A stretch of 64,000 nucleotides of DNA from Manduca sexta (lineage: Eukaryota; Arthropoda; Insecta; Lepidoptera; Sphingidae): NCBI RefSeq assembly GCF_014839805.1, contig NC_051124.1, positions 10,044,001 through 10,108,000 on the forward strand, read 5' to 3'. This document shows positions 1 through 11,207 of the stretch, piece by piece (positions within the stretch are counted from its first letter, which is position 1; the number at the start of each line of letters is the position of its first letter). The notes under the pieces were generated by a model that saw only the letters and a list, made by a program, of their open reading frames with translations, did not search any database and had not been told where the DNA came from. The position numbers were made by a program, and so were the translations under genes.

Positions 1-354
1 ATAATTAAAATGACATCATTGAATCCAAACTATCATTATTAAAAACTCAGCAAAGTTACTAGAAGAAGTTAATGTAATTACTAGAAAGGCAAAGCTCCTA
101 AACGTAATACGTGCTTCCAAGACAATCATCCTAGATTGGTTAAAAGGATACTTTCCATTTTCGTTCTTTAGATATCAATTCTTGGTACTAGAATTCGTTT
201 TATAAAATTGCACTATCAAGTTCTAACCGTCAGTATTCCCTTTCTTTATGATTTGTTTACTAATAAACGACTGTATTTCTTGGAGGAAGATAAGAGTTAA
301 AGATATATTGACCGCGTTGAACATATGATTATGTAGAATTTATTCCATGACTAA

Positions 355-570
355 GCTATGTTCGCGGCTGCCCGCGCCAATTGCCTTCCCGGAATATATC
401 TCCAGCTGTGTTTTTCCAGACATAAAAAGTTTGCGGTTATCCAAGACGTTATTCCAGGATATAAGTAATCTATTCGGGTTACAAATTTTATTCAAATCCG
501 TTCAGAGGTTTCAGCATCTCCTTCTAAGAAACATCTTCACAAACTTTCGTAATACTATAAGAGCGATATA
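355..570 (-). mobile_element. Degraded Helitron-like / dispersed lepidopteran repeat fragment
   Basis: On the minus strand this piece ends in a GC-rich stem-like tract (gcgggcagccgcg). It also carries a diverged form of the 'aatttcattcaaatccgttc' motif common to small non-autonomous elements in moth genomes. No intact termini are visible, so the class is uncertain. It explains the short open frame seen at this place. Confidence 0.35.
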
Positions 571-1109
571 ATATGAAAAGCTATATTTAATCTAGTAAAT
601 CTTCGTGTTAAATTACTTTATATTTTATTCTCAATTGTTAAGATCTATAATAATATTTACGCAAGTGATAGAGATATCTATAGTCGGCTGGACAATTCAT
701 AATAAGTGTTATGTGTTAAAACATTGAAGACAATATGTTTTTAAACACGTTTCAGATTACAGTAAGCAGTTTTTATATCAAGACTGTTATCGTATTATGT
801 CATGTTGTTTACTATTAATAAGTTATACAGTCCCTACCAGGAATTCGTTTGTAGCAAGTGTAGCCACAAAAGGAAGCCATAAACATTTATCGTGCGTGTG
901 AAAGCGTGCCAGAGATTCTTAAAATCGTTGAGCGAAGCAGATTTGTTTGAGATTTCAGTAGACCCCAAACATACCTTTAAGCCTTACCTAACATAATTCT
1001 TTTTTTACGAACGGGCATTCTTTTTAATATTGTAGTTGTTTATGGCCGATGTAGATCTCTTAATAACAAGTGATCATTTTGCTTGTTCATTGATGCCTGC
1101 ACTATAAAA

Positions 1110-1609
1110 NNNNNNNNNNNNNNNNNNNNNNNNNNNNNNNNNNNNNNNNNNNNNNNNNNNNNNNNNNNNNNNNNNNNNNNNNNNNNNNNNNNNNNNNNNN
1201 NNNNNNNNNNNNNNNNNNNNNNNNNNNNNNNNNNNNNNNNNNNNNNNNNNNNNNNNNNNNNNNNNNNNNNNNNNNNNNNNNNNNNNNNNNNNNNNNNNNN
1301 NNNNNNNNNNNNNNNNNNNNNNNNNNNNNNNNNNNNNNNNNNNNNNNNNNNNNNNNNNNNNNNNNNNNNNNNNNNNNNNNNNNNNNNNNNNNNNNNNNNN
1401 NNNNNNNNNNNNNNNNNNNNNNNNNNNNNNNNNNNNNNNNNNNNNNNNNNNNNNNNNNNNNNNNNNNNNNNNNNNNNNNNNNNNNNNNNNNNNNNNNNNN
1501 NNNNNNNNNNNNNNNNNNNNNNNNNNNNNNNNNNNNNNNNNNNNNNNNNNNNNNNNNNNNNNNNNNNNNNNNNNNNNNNNNNNNNNNNNNNNNNNNNNNN
1601 NNNNNNNNN
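1110..1609. other. Assembly gap (500 N)
   Basis: Exactly 500 ambiguous bases. A round 500 suggests a scaffolding convention rather than a measured length. Open frames that appear to span it are artefacts. Confidence 0.99.
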
Positions 1610-1719
1610 ACTTTTAGTAACTAAACTATATAGAACTTCTTGAAAATAACACAATAGTGTCGGACCGCAGATGTAATATAAACATGTGGAAGTTTATCAA
1701 AATAAGTATAAATAAATTC

Positions 1720-2010
1720 CTCTACAACTATGAGAGAAGTCGTCGCAGCGGCAACATCACTCATTCAATCAAGAATATACTCACGCGCACATCAAAATTA
1801 AACTAAATTACAAAATGATCAAATTATCAGAAATCTAAATCCGGAATTCTTTAGGAAAGTATTCGTTTTCCATCGATGATTTTTGCACACAATGTTAGCA
1901 GAAGTAAAGATGACTATATACTCATCTTAACATTGCATTAATAATTTAACCATATAGTTAAATTATTTATGCAATTTTAAAATGACTGTATATAAAATAA
2001 TGTAGTGAGT
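1720..2010 (+). repeat. Dispersed repeat, copy 1 (mate at about 19575-19835)
   Basis: Shares an ordered series of blocks with 19575-19835 in the same orientation: gtcgcagcg, aatatactcacgc, acaaaatgat, a tttttg-acacaatgt block and aaaatgact-gtata. The two copies are clearly diverged. No open frame or terminal structure was recognised, so the class is unknown. Confidence 0.5.
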
Positions 2011-3344
2011 GCAATTTGTTATAAGTTTTCGCAACTTACTAGTCATAGGTTTTAGTTTTGTAAGTTTTGATTATGGCTCGTGTTTTCCCCGGCGTAGGAA
2101 TCTGGAATTGTAAATTATGGCATAAATAATTATAAACCTTTAAATTGTTTATGACACAAGTAGTCAAATCAAACCGGTAAATTTGTTAAAAAAAATAATC
2201 ACCTATCTTTTTATTACGTCAGTTAGAAAGAAAAACAGGTTGTCCTTGCATTCATTTTGTACGTTTTTCGTTTATTTTATGGCTTACCTGTATTATTGTA
2301 GCTGTCCGTAAATCCATTTACTTTATTGGCTAATATTAAAATATTCATTCGGATCCACCCGCTTGTTGTTATACGGGAGGAAAATGGATAACACTTTAAT
2401 CTAGGGCTAGGCATCTGCCATTGAACTCTCGTGCCTATAAAGTTACCCGCATTTTGTAGATACATTAGCAAACATCTGCGTACGTTTTATTTTTAGATTC
2501 AAATATTGCAACACTTACTTGAAACAAAATATTAATGCGAATTAAGGGATGTATTTTAAGAACAAGCATATTCCTAAATCTTATCTCAGAGTCCGGTAAC
2601 GCTTTAATATTTATATGCCACGGTGTTGGTAATGAGCTCTGGGGTAATTACCATTAAGTAAACTACTTGCTCGAATTTTGGTTGTTCCCTTCGATATAAA
2701 TAAAACGGTGATTATTCTTTGGAATTGTAAAGGTTTGATATGATAGTCAATTGTAGCCAATTAAAAAAATACTAAACTGTTTATGTTCAGGGAAAAATGT
2801 GTTCGGTACGCAAAAACAAAATCTAAGTGCGTCACATTAATAAATTTATAAACTTGACGTTTGGAAATGTGGTCGTTGCGCAAAAGAAAATCTTTTGTAA
2901 TTGATATACGTTGGACATATAATAAACTGCGTATTCGAACAATAATTAATTTTGTTTTGTTAAGAGTGCACGGCGAACACTGTATTTCAAATATTACTTA
3001 TGTTTCGTTACGTATTCTCGTGTAAGTGACATTTTTTGTCTTTGAAAATAAAAATTCTTTAACTTTAAATATTATGTTGTAGATATGATGTTAATTATTA
3101 CTTTAACCATATACAGATGACACGTATGGGTGGCTGCAGATGGCTGATTACTGAATTAATTATTCATTTAGATTTGTTAGGTATTAGTGGTTAGTAAAAC
3201 AAATATTAATACAAACTCATGATTCTTAACAATTAAGAGCATAAGCAGGGATTTTAGTGCCTTTACCGTATATTATTAATTTAATTAACGCAATTAATGT
3301 GTCGTTTGAATATAATTTTTAAAGTTGGTAAATTAATTTTAAAA

Positions 3345-3670
3345 GCGGTGATAACCTAGTTGGTTGTGGAACGGACTGCCGAGACAAATGTCCGCAGGTT
3401 CAAATCCCATGGGCACACACCTCTGACTTTTCTAAAAAATTATGTGTGTAATCTTTGTGAATTATCGTTTGCTTTCACGGTGAAAGAAAACATCGTGAGG
3501 AAACCGGCATACCTGATAAATTCTCTACTAGAAATTTTCGAGGGTGTGTGAAGTCTACCAACCCGCACTAGGCCAGCGTGGTGGACTAAGGCCTATTCCC
3601 TCTCAGTAGTAGAGGAGGCCCATGCCCAGCAGTGGGACAGTATATAATACAGGGCTGATATTATTATTAT
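3345..3670 (+). mobile_element. tRNA-derived SINE, family A (full length)
   Basis: The head carries an A-box-like gcggtgataacctagttg and a B-box-like ggttcaaatccc. A conserved body follows (acatcgtgaggaaac, aggccagcgtggtggac, gcagtgg) and the tail is an (att)n run. A 16-bp target-site duplication, taaattaattttaaaa, flanks it at 3329-3344 and 3671-3686. The pol III-like head and ATT tail mark a tRNA-derived SINE. It resembles SINEs of the Metulj type described in butterflies, but I could not verify the family name. Confidence 0.85.
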
Positions 3671-3714
3671 TAAATTAATTTTAAAATATGATAACAACGA
3701 AGCTCATTTTATAG

Positions 3715-3925
3715 ACGGAACGACTGCATTTGCTGAGGTCTCAGTTTCGAGGGTCGAGAAATGTGTGTATCAGCCCAGAGACTAGAATTTGTGCCCGATA
3801 CGGCGATGGACTCACCCCATATCACATCATAGGACCGAAATACACACTGCGGAAAGAAGGTGCACCAGTTGCGATTCTGTCTACCCTTCTGGGATAAAAG
3901 GCGTGAATATGCGTTTGGATTCTTA
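3715..3925 (+). mobile_element. tRNA-derived SINE, family B (degraded)
   Basis: Reads in the forward sense through gctgaggtctcagtttcgag, then agactagaatttgtgcccgat, cggcgatgg and gggataaaaggcgtg. This is the same block order as the better copies at 4485-4735 and 15643-15897, in the opposite orientation. Confidence 0.65.
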
Positions 3926-4484
3926 CATGTAATAATAAGAAAATGAGTAAAGCATTTACAAACTTTATGATATTTGACGTGGCAGCTATTGCTTTCAGAA
4001 ACTAAAAGATGACGAGATGGTAAGACGGGCAACTTACTTTAGGCCCGAAAAATACGTTTGAGATAGCTACAGTTTAAAATTTTATGCCAAATATATTCGG
4101 CTGTATTCGAGTCATTGCCTTGATCTGTCCCTTGCATATAAAAAAAAGTTGCTTATTAACATAAAAACCGTAAATGTGTGAAAAAATAAATGATTATGGA
4201 TGGTATTAACATGTTAATTATGATAATGTATATATTTAAACGTTGCAAAAAATATATACGAATCTCCGTCTCTTTATTATGAACAAAAAATTAAATACAA
4301 TAAATTTAATGGAATCTTAATTGAATAATAACCAAATATTCATGGTAATTATAAGAGTATGAATTAAAGGAAAACATTTGCCAGCGTCATGAAAGGTGGT
4401 GGAGCGGGTTGGCCGTAATTAGTTTTTGTTTCTAGGCAAAAATCTCAGATTTGATGCGATAAATAAAAAAATTCATACACACAG

Positions 4485-4735
4485 ACTCGCTCCTTTTATC
4501 CCCGAAAGGTTAGGAAGAGGCGCAACTAGTGCATCTACTTTCCGCCGCGTGTATTCCGGCCCATGATGTGATAGTTTATCGCCATATCCGACACAAATTT
4601 ATTTCTCTAAGGCTGATAGTCAGCCAAAGAACCCAAAATATCGCCTTACCCAACCCAAGTTCCGAACCCGGGACGTCAGCACTAGTCATAATGCGAATGC
4701 TATACAACTACGCCACCTAAGTTGAGGCGCCAACC
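4485..4735 (-). mobile_element. tRNA-derived SINE, family B
   Basis: On the minus strand it begins with a tRNA-like head (ggtggcgtagttgta and a B-box-like motif), then the internal blocks shared with 15643-15897: ggcgata, catcatgggcc and ttgcgcctctt. It ends with a ggggataaaag motif. It is diverged. Confidence 0.7.
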
Positions 4736-5096
4736 GTGAATCAAGTGATCGCATATTGTTTGATCCATGCACCGAGGCAAATGTTTGCGATATCTACAAA
4801 TATTTGTTTCTCTGGTAGTCATGGGTCGGTAAATCTTTGTTTTTGATAGCCATGACAAGAGAATCTCGGTGTCTAGCTAAAACTGATATGCTGAGAGTAT
4901 TCATTTTACCTACTAAATAACTGAAGAGTTGGTTTGTTTCTAATCTAATCTATCTAATCTCAGGAATTTCTACCGAATTTTGATTTTTTCAGTAATAAGA
5001 AACCACATCACTCCTATAAGTAATAATGAAAAAGTAGTAAATATGTAAGATATTTTTACCTTATTTCAATGCACAGACATAATACGTATACTAAAA

Positions 5097-5420
5097 GCGG
5101 CGATAGCCTAGTTGGGTGTGGAACGGTCTGCCAAGATGAATGTCCGCAGGTTCAAATCCCAGGGGCACACACCTCTGACTTTTCTAAAAAATCATGTGTG
5201 TATTCTTTGTGAATTTATCGTTCGCTTTAACGGGGAAGGAAAACATCGTGAGGAAACCTTGCACATCTGAGAAGTTCTCTATAGGAATTTCGAAGGTGTG
5301 TGAAGTCTACCAATCCGCACTAGGCCAGCGTGGTGGACTAAGGCCTAATCCCTCTCAGTAGTAGAGGAGGCCCGTGCTCAGCAGTGGGCAAGTATATAAT
5401 ACAGGGCTGATATTATATAT
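5097..5420 (+). mobile_element. tRNA-derived SINE, family A
   Basis: Near full-length copy: head gcggcgatagcctagttggg, B-box-like ggttcaaatccc, and the body and tail shared with the other family A copies. It ends at an AT-rich tail (gggctgatattatatatatt). Confidence 0.85.
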
Positions 5421-5668
5421 ATTATATTTAAAAAGATTAGGAGGTATTCGTATAATAACTCTTCCAAGAGGCCCTCGTGTGATCATATCGATTGTTGTCG
5501 CCGAGGTCCGCCGATTTGTGTTTACATTGTGTTACCATAGCGAACTGTTCGAATATATTTTTTATGCTAGGTCATTTTGGATGAATGATCATAATAGGTC
5601 GCAGGTTGTCTTTATTGGGGTTTTTTAATATTAGAGTCATGGATAAGGTATTGTGTTTTTCTCTTTAA

Positions 5669-5860
5669 TCTATACTAATATATGAAGCTGAAGAGTGTTT
5701 GTTTGAACGCGATAATCTCATGAACTACTGAAGGAACTACTAAATCGATTTTGAGATTCTTGTTACTCATAGGAAGCTGAAGGTACATTATTTCTAAGTT
5801 ATAATCTACTTCTTATCCCAGATTTTTTTCCCGCAAGCGGAATCGAAGGCAAAGATATTA
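5669..5860 (+). mobile_element. Diverged Helitron-like element, 5' part
   Basis: Starts tctatactaatatatgaagc and continues aagagtgtttgtttgaacgcg with 'aatctcatgaactac'. This is the same 5' end as the better Helitron copies later in the window. A 3' CTAG end was not found. Confidence 0.5.
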
Positions 5861-7445
5861 ATAAAAGAATATTGGCATCTGCACTGATCATGAGGATCTG
5901 CAAAATTCTATTTCAAGTATTGAACATTTAATAAACTTATATCGTTATGTGTTGCGTTGTATTTTATATCTTATAGTCTTGACATTTATTTACTTTTGAC
6001 CACAAACAAATGGACGTACTAAAATAACTTTCGTGTCTATTTATTATTCAACGAATGTGCAAATTCAAGGTGAACGTTTACATAGTCAGAAAACGTCTCA
6101 ATTACTTATAATAAAAACACAAGGCCACCAGTAATCCAAATCGAGTTTTATGGTAATAAAATATTATGCAGTTTTATTTTCGCACGTAATGTTCAACGGC
6201 ACAAGAAGCCTGATAGACTAAATGCTACATATAAGAAAAATAACTCAAAAATCAAATAAACTTATTGTTTCATAATCAGCAAGGATAACTCATTGCCGAG
6301 GTGATGTATATCTAAAAAAATCAGTATCGAAAACAAGGAAGCTACAAAAAGTGACCTCCATTTAGTGCGCACGCATCGATCGTGACTGCCTTATTATGAC
6401 AATTTATAATTATTAATAAAATGCATGGAATTCACGACGACACGAGGATTTCCTTCTGAATCGTCCGGCTGTTACATAGTTGCTCAAACAACATTATTGC
6501 ATGTTATTAGTATAATAGATTAATACATAAAAAACATTTTTCCTTCTCCTGCGCTAATTCTCCAAACAGGTACAATTTATAAGCCCAGTAATTAAATTTA
6601 ACGCTGTGACTTCAGTAAAATTGAGCGCTAACTGTTATTTTAGAAGCTGTCTATTCGATATATTTCGAGATATTCTATGATGTTATTTACTACATATAAT
6701 ATGTTACCAATGGCACTGGAAAATAAACATCATGGAACGAAGTTGTTCTAACAAGTATATTCTTCGAGCATTTTGTTTTTAAAACGATAATAACATTCAA
6801 CACGAATTATTAAGTTATCTTACCGTCGAATGTTTGTCTTGTATACAACCGTTCCAGTGTGTGGCTTATACCGAAAGTGAAAGCAGCGTACACTACTCCA
6901 CACAGCTACAGCTTTAAGGCTAAAATTGTATACTATTTTAAAATTATTTGACGCATAACATTTTTACTTCATGCCCTTGGGAAGTAACCTGTAACTTCGG
7001 TTAAAAAAACCTAGTTCCCTAACCGCTATGCAAATTTAAAATTAAACCTACTCAAATCATGTGATTTGTACATGTAGACATGCAGCCCAGCCTTCAGCGT
7101 GGGTACCGTTGGGTTTTGTTTCTGTTTAGTAGGGCATTAGGACGTACGAAGCCCGAAGATAAACAAGCACTCTACGTGGGAGTACTCGTGTAAAGCGCAC
7201 CCTCTCACGTCGTTCTTGGCCCACTTCGGGATAAATTACTGTTACCCTCAGCAATGGAAAAGATCATTTATATTAAGTTTAAATCTTCATTAGTGTGGGT
7301 GGATATTTTATAGTACAAAAAACTCGCTATTCTTTTACGGAGTCATTGATTTTAATTTCAGATTGTAATATTATAAATGATTTTAATCAATTAGTTCACA
7401 TTCGTCGTGATTAACATTAAATACTATTTTATTGTATTTTTGATT

Positions 7446-7594
7446 TGTTAGATGTAGAACATTGAAATTAAACTAATTTGGTCACGTGACCATGAAGGCT
7501 GCAAAGTCTTCGAAACGTCGGGAGAAAAATAAAATATAACCGTGATAGAATCCGAAAATTAGTTTAATTTCAATGTCTAACATTGTTAGATGTA
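7446..7594. mobile_element. Short inverted-repeat element with direct-repeat flanks
   Basis: Terminal inverted repeats of 21 bp lie at 7459-7479 and 7556-7576 (acattgaaattaaactaattt and its complement). An identical 11-bp direct repeat, tgttagatgta, lies outside at 7446-7456 and 7584-7594. The core contains gcaaagtcttcgaaacgtcg, a motif I recognise from dispersed insect repeats. Too short to encode a transposase. Confidence 0.6.
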
Positions 7595-9046
7595 CTTATT
7601 ACGTAATTTATACTATCATATAATAGTCAATATACAGACTGCAATTTCACGGAATATTCTTCTTCTTTTATATTATGTCTGCCCCGTTTACTTATCGTTG
7701 ATTTTTCCAATGTCTAGTAATAATAGCAGATACAAAACAAAAAGAGACTATAAAATCCAACAACTCGGAATATTCTTCTTAAATATTATGTTAAAATAAG
7801 TAACATTAAAACTGTAACAATCCAAAGTTTCTGTCATTTTTTGACATGTGTTTCATGAACATCAATTAAAACTCACACACGGGCAATCGAATAGTAGACG
7901 ATAAATCGACTTAATTGCGAAACACTATCAAATGTCAGAGTACAAAATCGATAAGTAAAGAGGTCACTCGCAAGACGTTGATGCACGTCGTATCGTTGCA
8001 ACTGGCATCCGACTATCATGCCTTTTCGATAAATTGCTGATAATGAACTTTCTAGACTCTATGTATCTCAAAGTCCACGTTGTTTATGGTCGAGAGAATT
8101 AGTTTACTTTCATAGATTAAATGGCGGTCAATGATAATTATGAGTGGACCAATTAACGGTTTGTTAATGTAAGGGTCACACCAATTTATATTATTTTAAC
8201 AATAATACAAAATATTTGACAATGTTATGCAACACCCTGATAGATATATATAGAGTTATGCCGATAACAATAGATAATAACTTTATCCTACATTATCTCA
8301 TTATATCTCGATTATTATTGTTAATAACGGATTATTACGTCAAAAATAATCACTTTGAAAATGGACGCCTTAACACGTCATCTTCATTAAGACTGTGACA
8401 TAATGATATAATTATGCATCGAACTTTCCACCCTTTGCCGGAGGCTCGGTGATGAAATCGTATGTCGCGCCACAACGCGCAATGTCGGTCAATGTTGTCG
8501 TGTTGACATCATTAGCCTTATGTTGATTTTACGTTTTCGATCGCGTTTAAATCGATGTAAAGTACATAATGTATTAAAACTGTATTTAGGTACGTAACCA
8601 CACTCTGGGCGCCGAACAATGCCATGCATAGTTCATGCTTGAAACGTCTATATACGTTAAAACTAGTAGTAGTTAGAAGTGCTGTTAGACCGGCATACGC
8701 GATCGATTTATAACTGACCTTGCTAGAACTCATTGGTGGGATAGAATATTGACCTTTGCCCTATTTTTAGTTGTAAATATTGTTCAGTTATTATTGAAAA
8801 AAGAATTAAAAGTAACTGTTTTCTGGTACTATCAATTAAATCTTTAATTTAAGTCGATAATTATGTTCTTATAATTCCATATTGTGGAAATGTCATTAAA
8901 AAGTTCAAGAACTTTTTCCAAGTAGAAACAAATTACACATAAATATAGCTTCTATAATAAACGAGTAAAACGCGTATTGTCGCAGATGTTTGCGTGTACA
9001 TTAAGAAGTCTCAAGTTTTATTACAAATCTGAATAACAGCTGTTCT

Positions 9047-9191
9047 CGATAAACGATCCAAATCTCAATCTTCAATCCGATTCCGAGCATGAACCAATCA
9101 AAATACCTCATTTGTAAGCATGTCAAAATAACTTTGATCTGATTGGTCCATTTTTGAGGTAGATCGAAAAAGTGATTAGGATCGTTTATCG
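9047..9191. mobile_element. MITE-like element with 13-bp terminal inverted repeats
   Basis: Ends cgataaacgatcc (9047-9059) and its complement (9179-9191). The interior (aatcaaaatacctcattt, aagcatgtcaaaataact, gattggtcca) recurs inverted and diverged at 24628-24765, showing a dispersed family. Confidence 0.6.
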
Positions 9192-9963
9192 TTTTTTGAA
9201 AATGGCAATTAGTCGCCTCCTGATTAAGTATTATTTTATAAAAAGAATAGTCGTCTAAGAAGAAAATACACCCGCGAATGATTTAAATTTGGTCATATTC
9301 AACTATTTCATGAGTATGGACAAATTAAGATCTAGGCTGCGTCATCGCCATTTTTGTAAATAGTTTCCATGCAACTTACCTTTACGTATTTTAAGTATAC
9401 TAACTTACATAAGATATATTTTTGTTTTCTTTAATTCTTAAACAATATACCTACTATAACATCTGTTTTTGCATGCAGGTTGCACAATATTAAATCCTTA
9501 GACTAATGAGATACGGTTTTAGTGAAATTTTTCCTGCATCGTCATATTATTACCATATTAAAAGTACCTTGGTTCAAATTATTCTATCGCTAAATACAGT
9601 AATTTCCCGCAAGTCTGCAGGAATGTGGAAATGTGGCCTCAGTTTTCTCCATTAGTCGTGAAAGACGTGTGGTATTCAGTAAACGGTGGACAAGTTGTGT
9701 GACTTTCTTTGACCCGTTTAGCTTTTTGTTTAGTTGGACTGTTTGATACATTGTAAGTTTATATATTCAGTGGGTAGTGACTGCGCTGGTTGTGAGTATA
9801 CATAAGTTTTATCCGAGGCTCCTAATGCTTGTCTTCCCAGATACAATGTCATTTAATAAACATCAAAAATTCGAAATATTTTTCATTGGTTTACAGTTTA
9901 CACCAGATTAGCCAACGTCGCAACACCAAAACATTTTTACATTTGTTATGCAACTTTGGTATT

Positions 9964-10250
9964 GCGGTGATACCCTAGTTGAGAGAGGAACGGACTGCTA
10001 AAACATATGAAGGCAGGTTCAAAACACAAAGACACGCACATCTGACTTTTAAAGTTATGTATGTATTCTTTGTGAGTTATCGCTTGCTCGGTGTAAGAAA
10101 GCATCATGAGGAAATCTGCGTACGAAAGTTTGCCAATCCGCAATAGGCCAGCGTGGAGGACTAGGGTCTAATAGCTCCCAATAGTAGAGAAGGCCTGCGT
10201 GCAGCAGTGGTACAATATACATATAATATAGGGCTAGCATTATTATTATT
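9964..10250 (+). mobile_element. tRNA-derived SINE, family A (diverged, internal deletion)
   Basis: Keeps the head (gcggtgataccctagttg), the gcaggttcaaa motif, gcatcatgaggaaa, taggccagcgtgga and the (att)n tail. Part of the middle is missing compared with other copies. An older insertion. Confidence 0.75.
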
Positions 10251-10953
10251 GGTACCTAAACAAATATGGTCCCGTGTTTTTAACCTAATAAGTAATACAA
10301 TTTAAAATAAATGCTTACTAAAATCGGTAATAGAATGAACAAGATTGCATGCAACAAAACAATTGATTTAACAAAAAATGTAGTTAACTAGGCAAATCCA
10401 CGACCGATAATATCGGTCAATGTCGATCAGCGCGACATATTAACGCTGTGCGCTGATTCATGCACTTCAAGAAACAATACGCTAAGTTGTGGCGCGAGTA
10501 TTTGAATATTATACCCGCTAAATGTAGCAACACTAACGTACAAATCATCATTCACCAGGCGGTAGTGTGCTGAAGTTGTATGCCGGCTAATATACAACAG
10601 GTATCTATCATCACGCTGTATTCGCGTGTCTATGCTAAGCAAGGTGGTTCACCTTTAAAACATTAATTTTGGAGTCTTATTCTGTGTACTACCCGGAGAA
10701 AGTTTTTTTAAATTTCTACGATAACCACGTGCACAAAAAAAAAAGAAATTGATGCTCTTGTTATCAGCATACGTATACAAATAAACTATAATTTAAAATG
10801 ATAATATGAACACGTGACGTTCGCGTGCGCATCATCGAATACAACAAGAAAGCTATTCTATCTACGATATATTGACTTTGGTTTAAATTGGATTTAGGAA
10901 CACAGTAAAAGCCGGGTATCGAAATCGTAACTGATAAGATCTCGTTCACCGGA

Positions 10954-11207
10954 ATGATCTGTCGACAGATCGCGATATCGCTCGGTGTGGACGCGCCAAG
11001 GTCGCGGCTGTCACTCGAGCGCGGGTCGCGGAGGCTTCTTCCCGCGCGTGCTCACCGCTCGCCAGTCGCCAGTCACCCGGCGCGGCCGCACGCGCTCCTC
11101 ACACCTATCGACCTTACCAACATGCCACCATTAACGCTGTAATGTCGGAAATGTTCTCAATAACCTCGCGCTCTGTGATAAGTGTACAATAATGTGATAC
11201 TATAGTG
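10954..11207 (+). promoter_or_regulatory. Nadk: GC-rich probable promoter / 5' UTR of the NAD kinase gene, with possible uORF
   Basis: This block, especially about 10970-11105, is strikingly GC- and CpG-rich against an AT-rich background. It lies just upstream of the NAD kinase start codon. An open frame of 62 codons (ATG at 10954, stop at 11142) could act as an upstream ORF if transcription starts before it. The transcription start is not visible, so the 5' UTR assignment is an inference from position and composition. Confidence 0.45.

Larger units (their letters stand above)
1..10950. other. Gene-free, repeat-bearing 5' region
   Basis: I find no exon-like reading frame with recognisable protein similarity here. 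The stretch is AT-rich and holds an assembly gap, tRNA-derived SINEs, short inverted-repeat elements and degraded Helitron-like pieces, each listed separately. It could be intergenic, or it could hold far-upstream sequence of the NAD kinase gene; the sequence does not decide this. Confidence 0.6.

Noticed and set aside
1040..1654. Long open frames on both strands across the N run
   Set aside because: They consist almost wholly of unknown bases; an assembly gap, not a gene.
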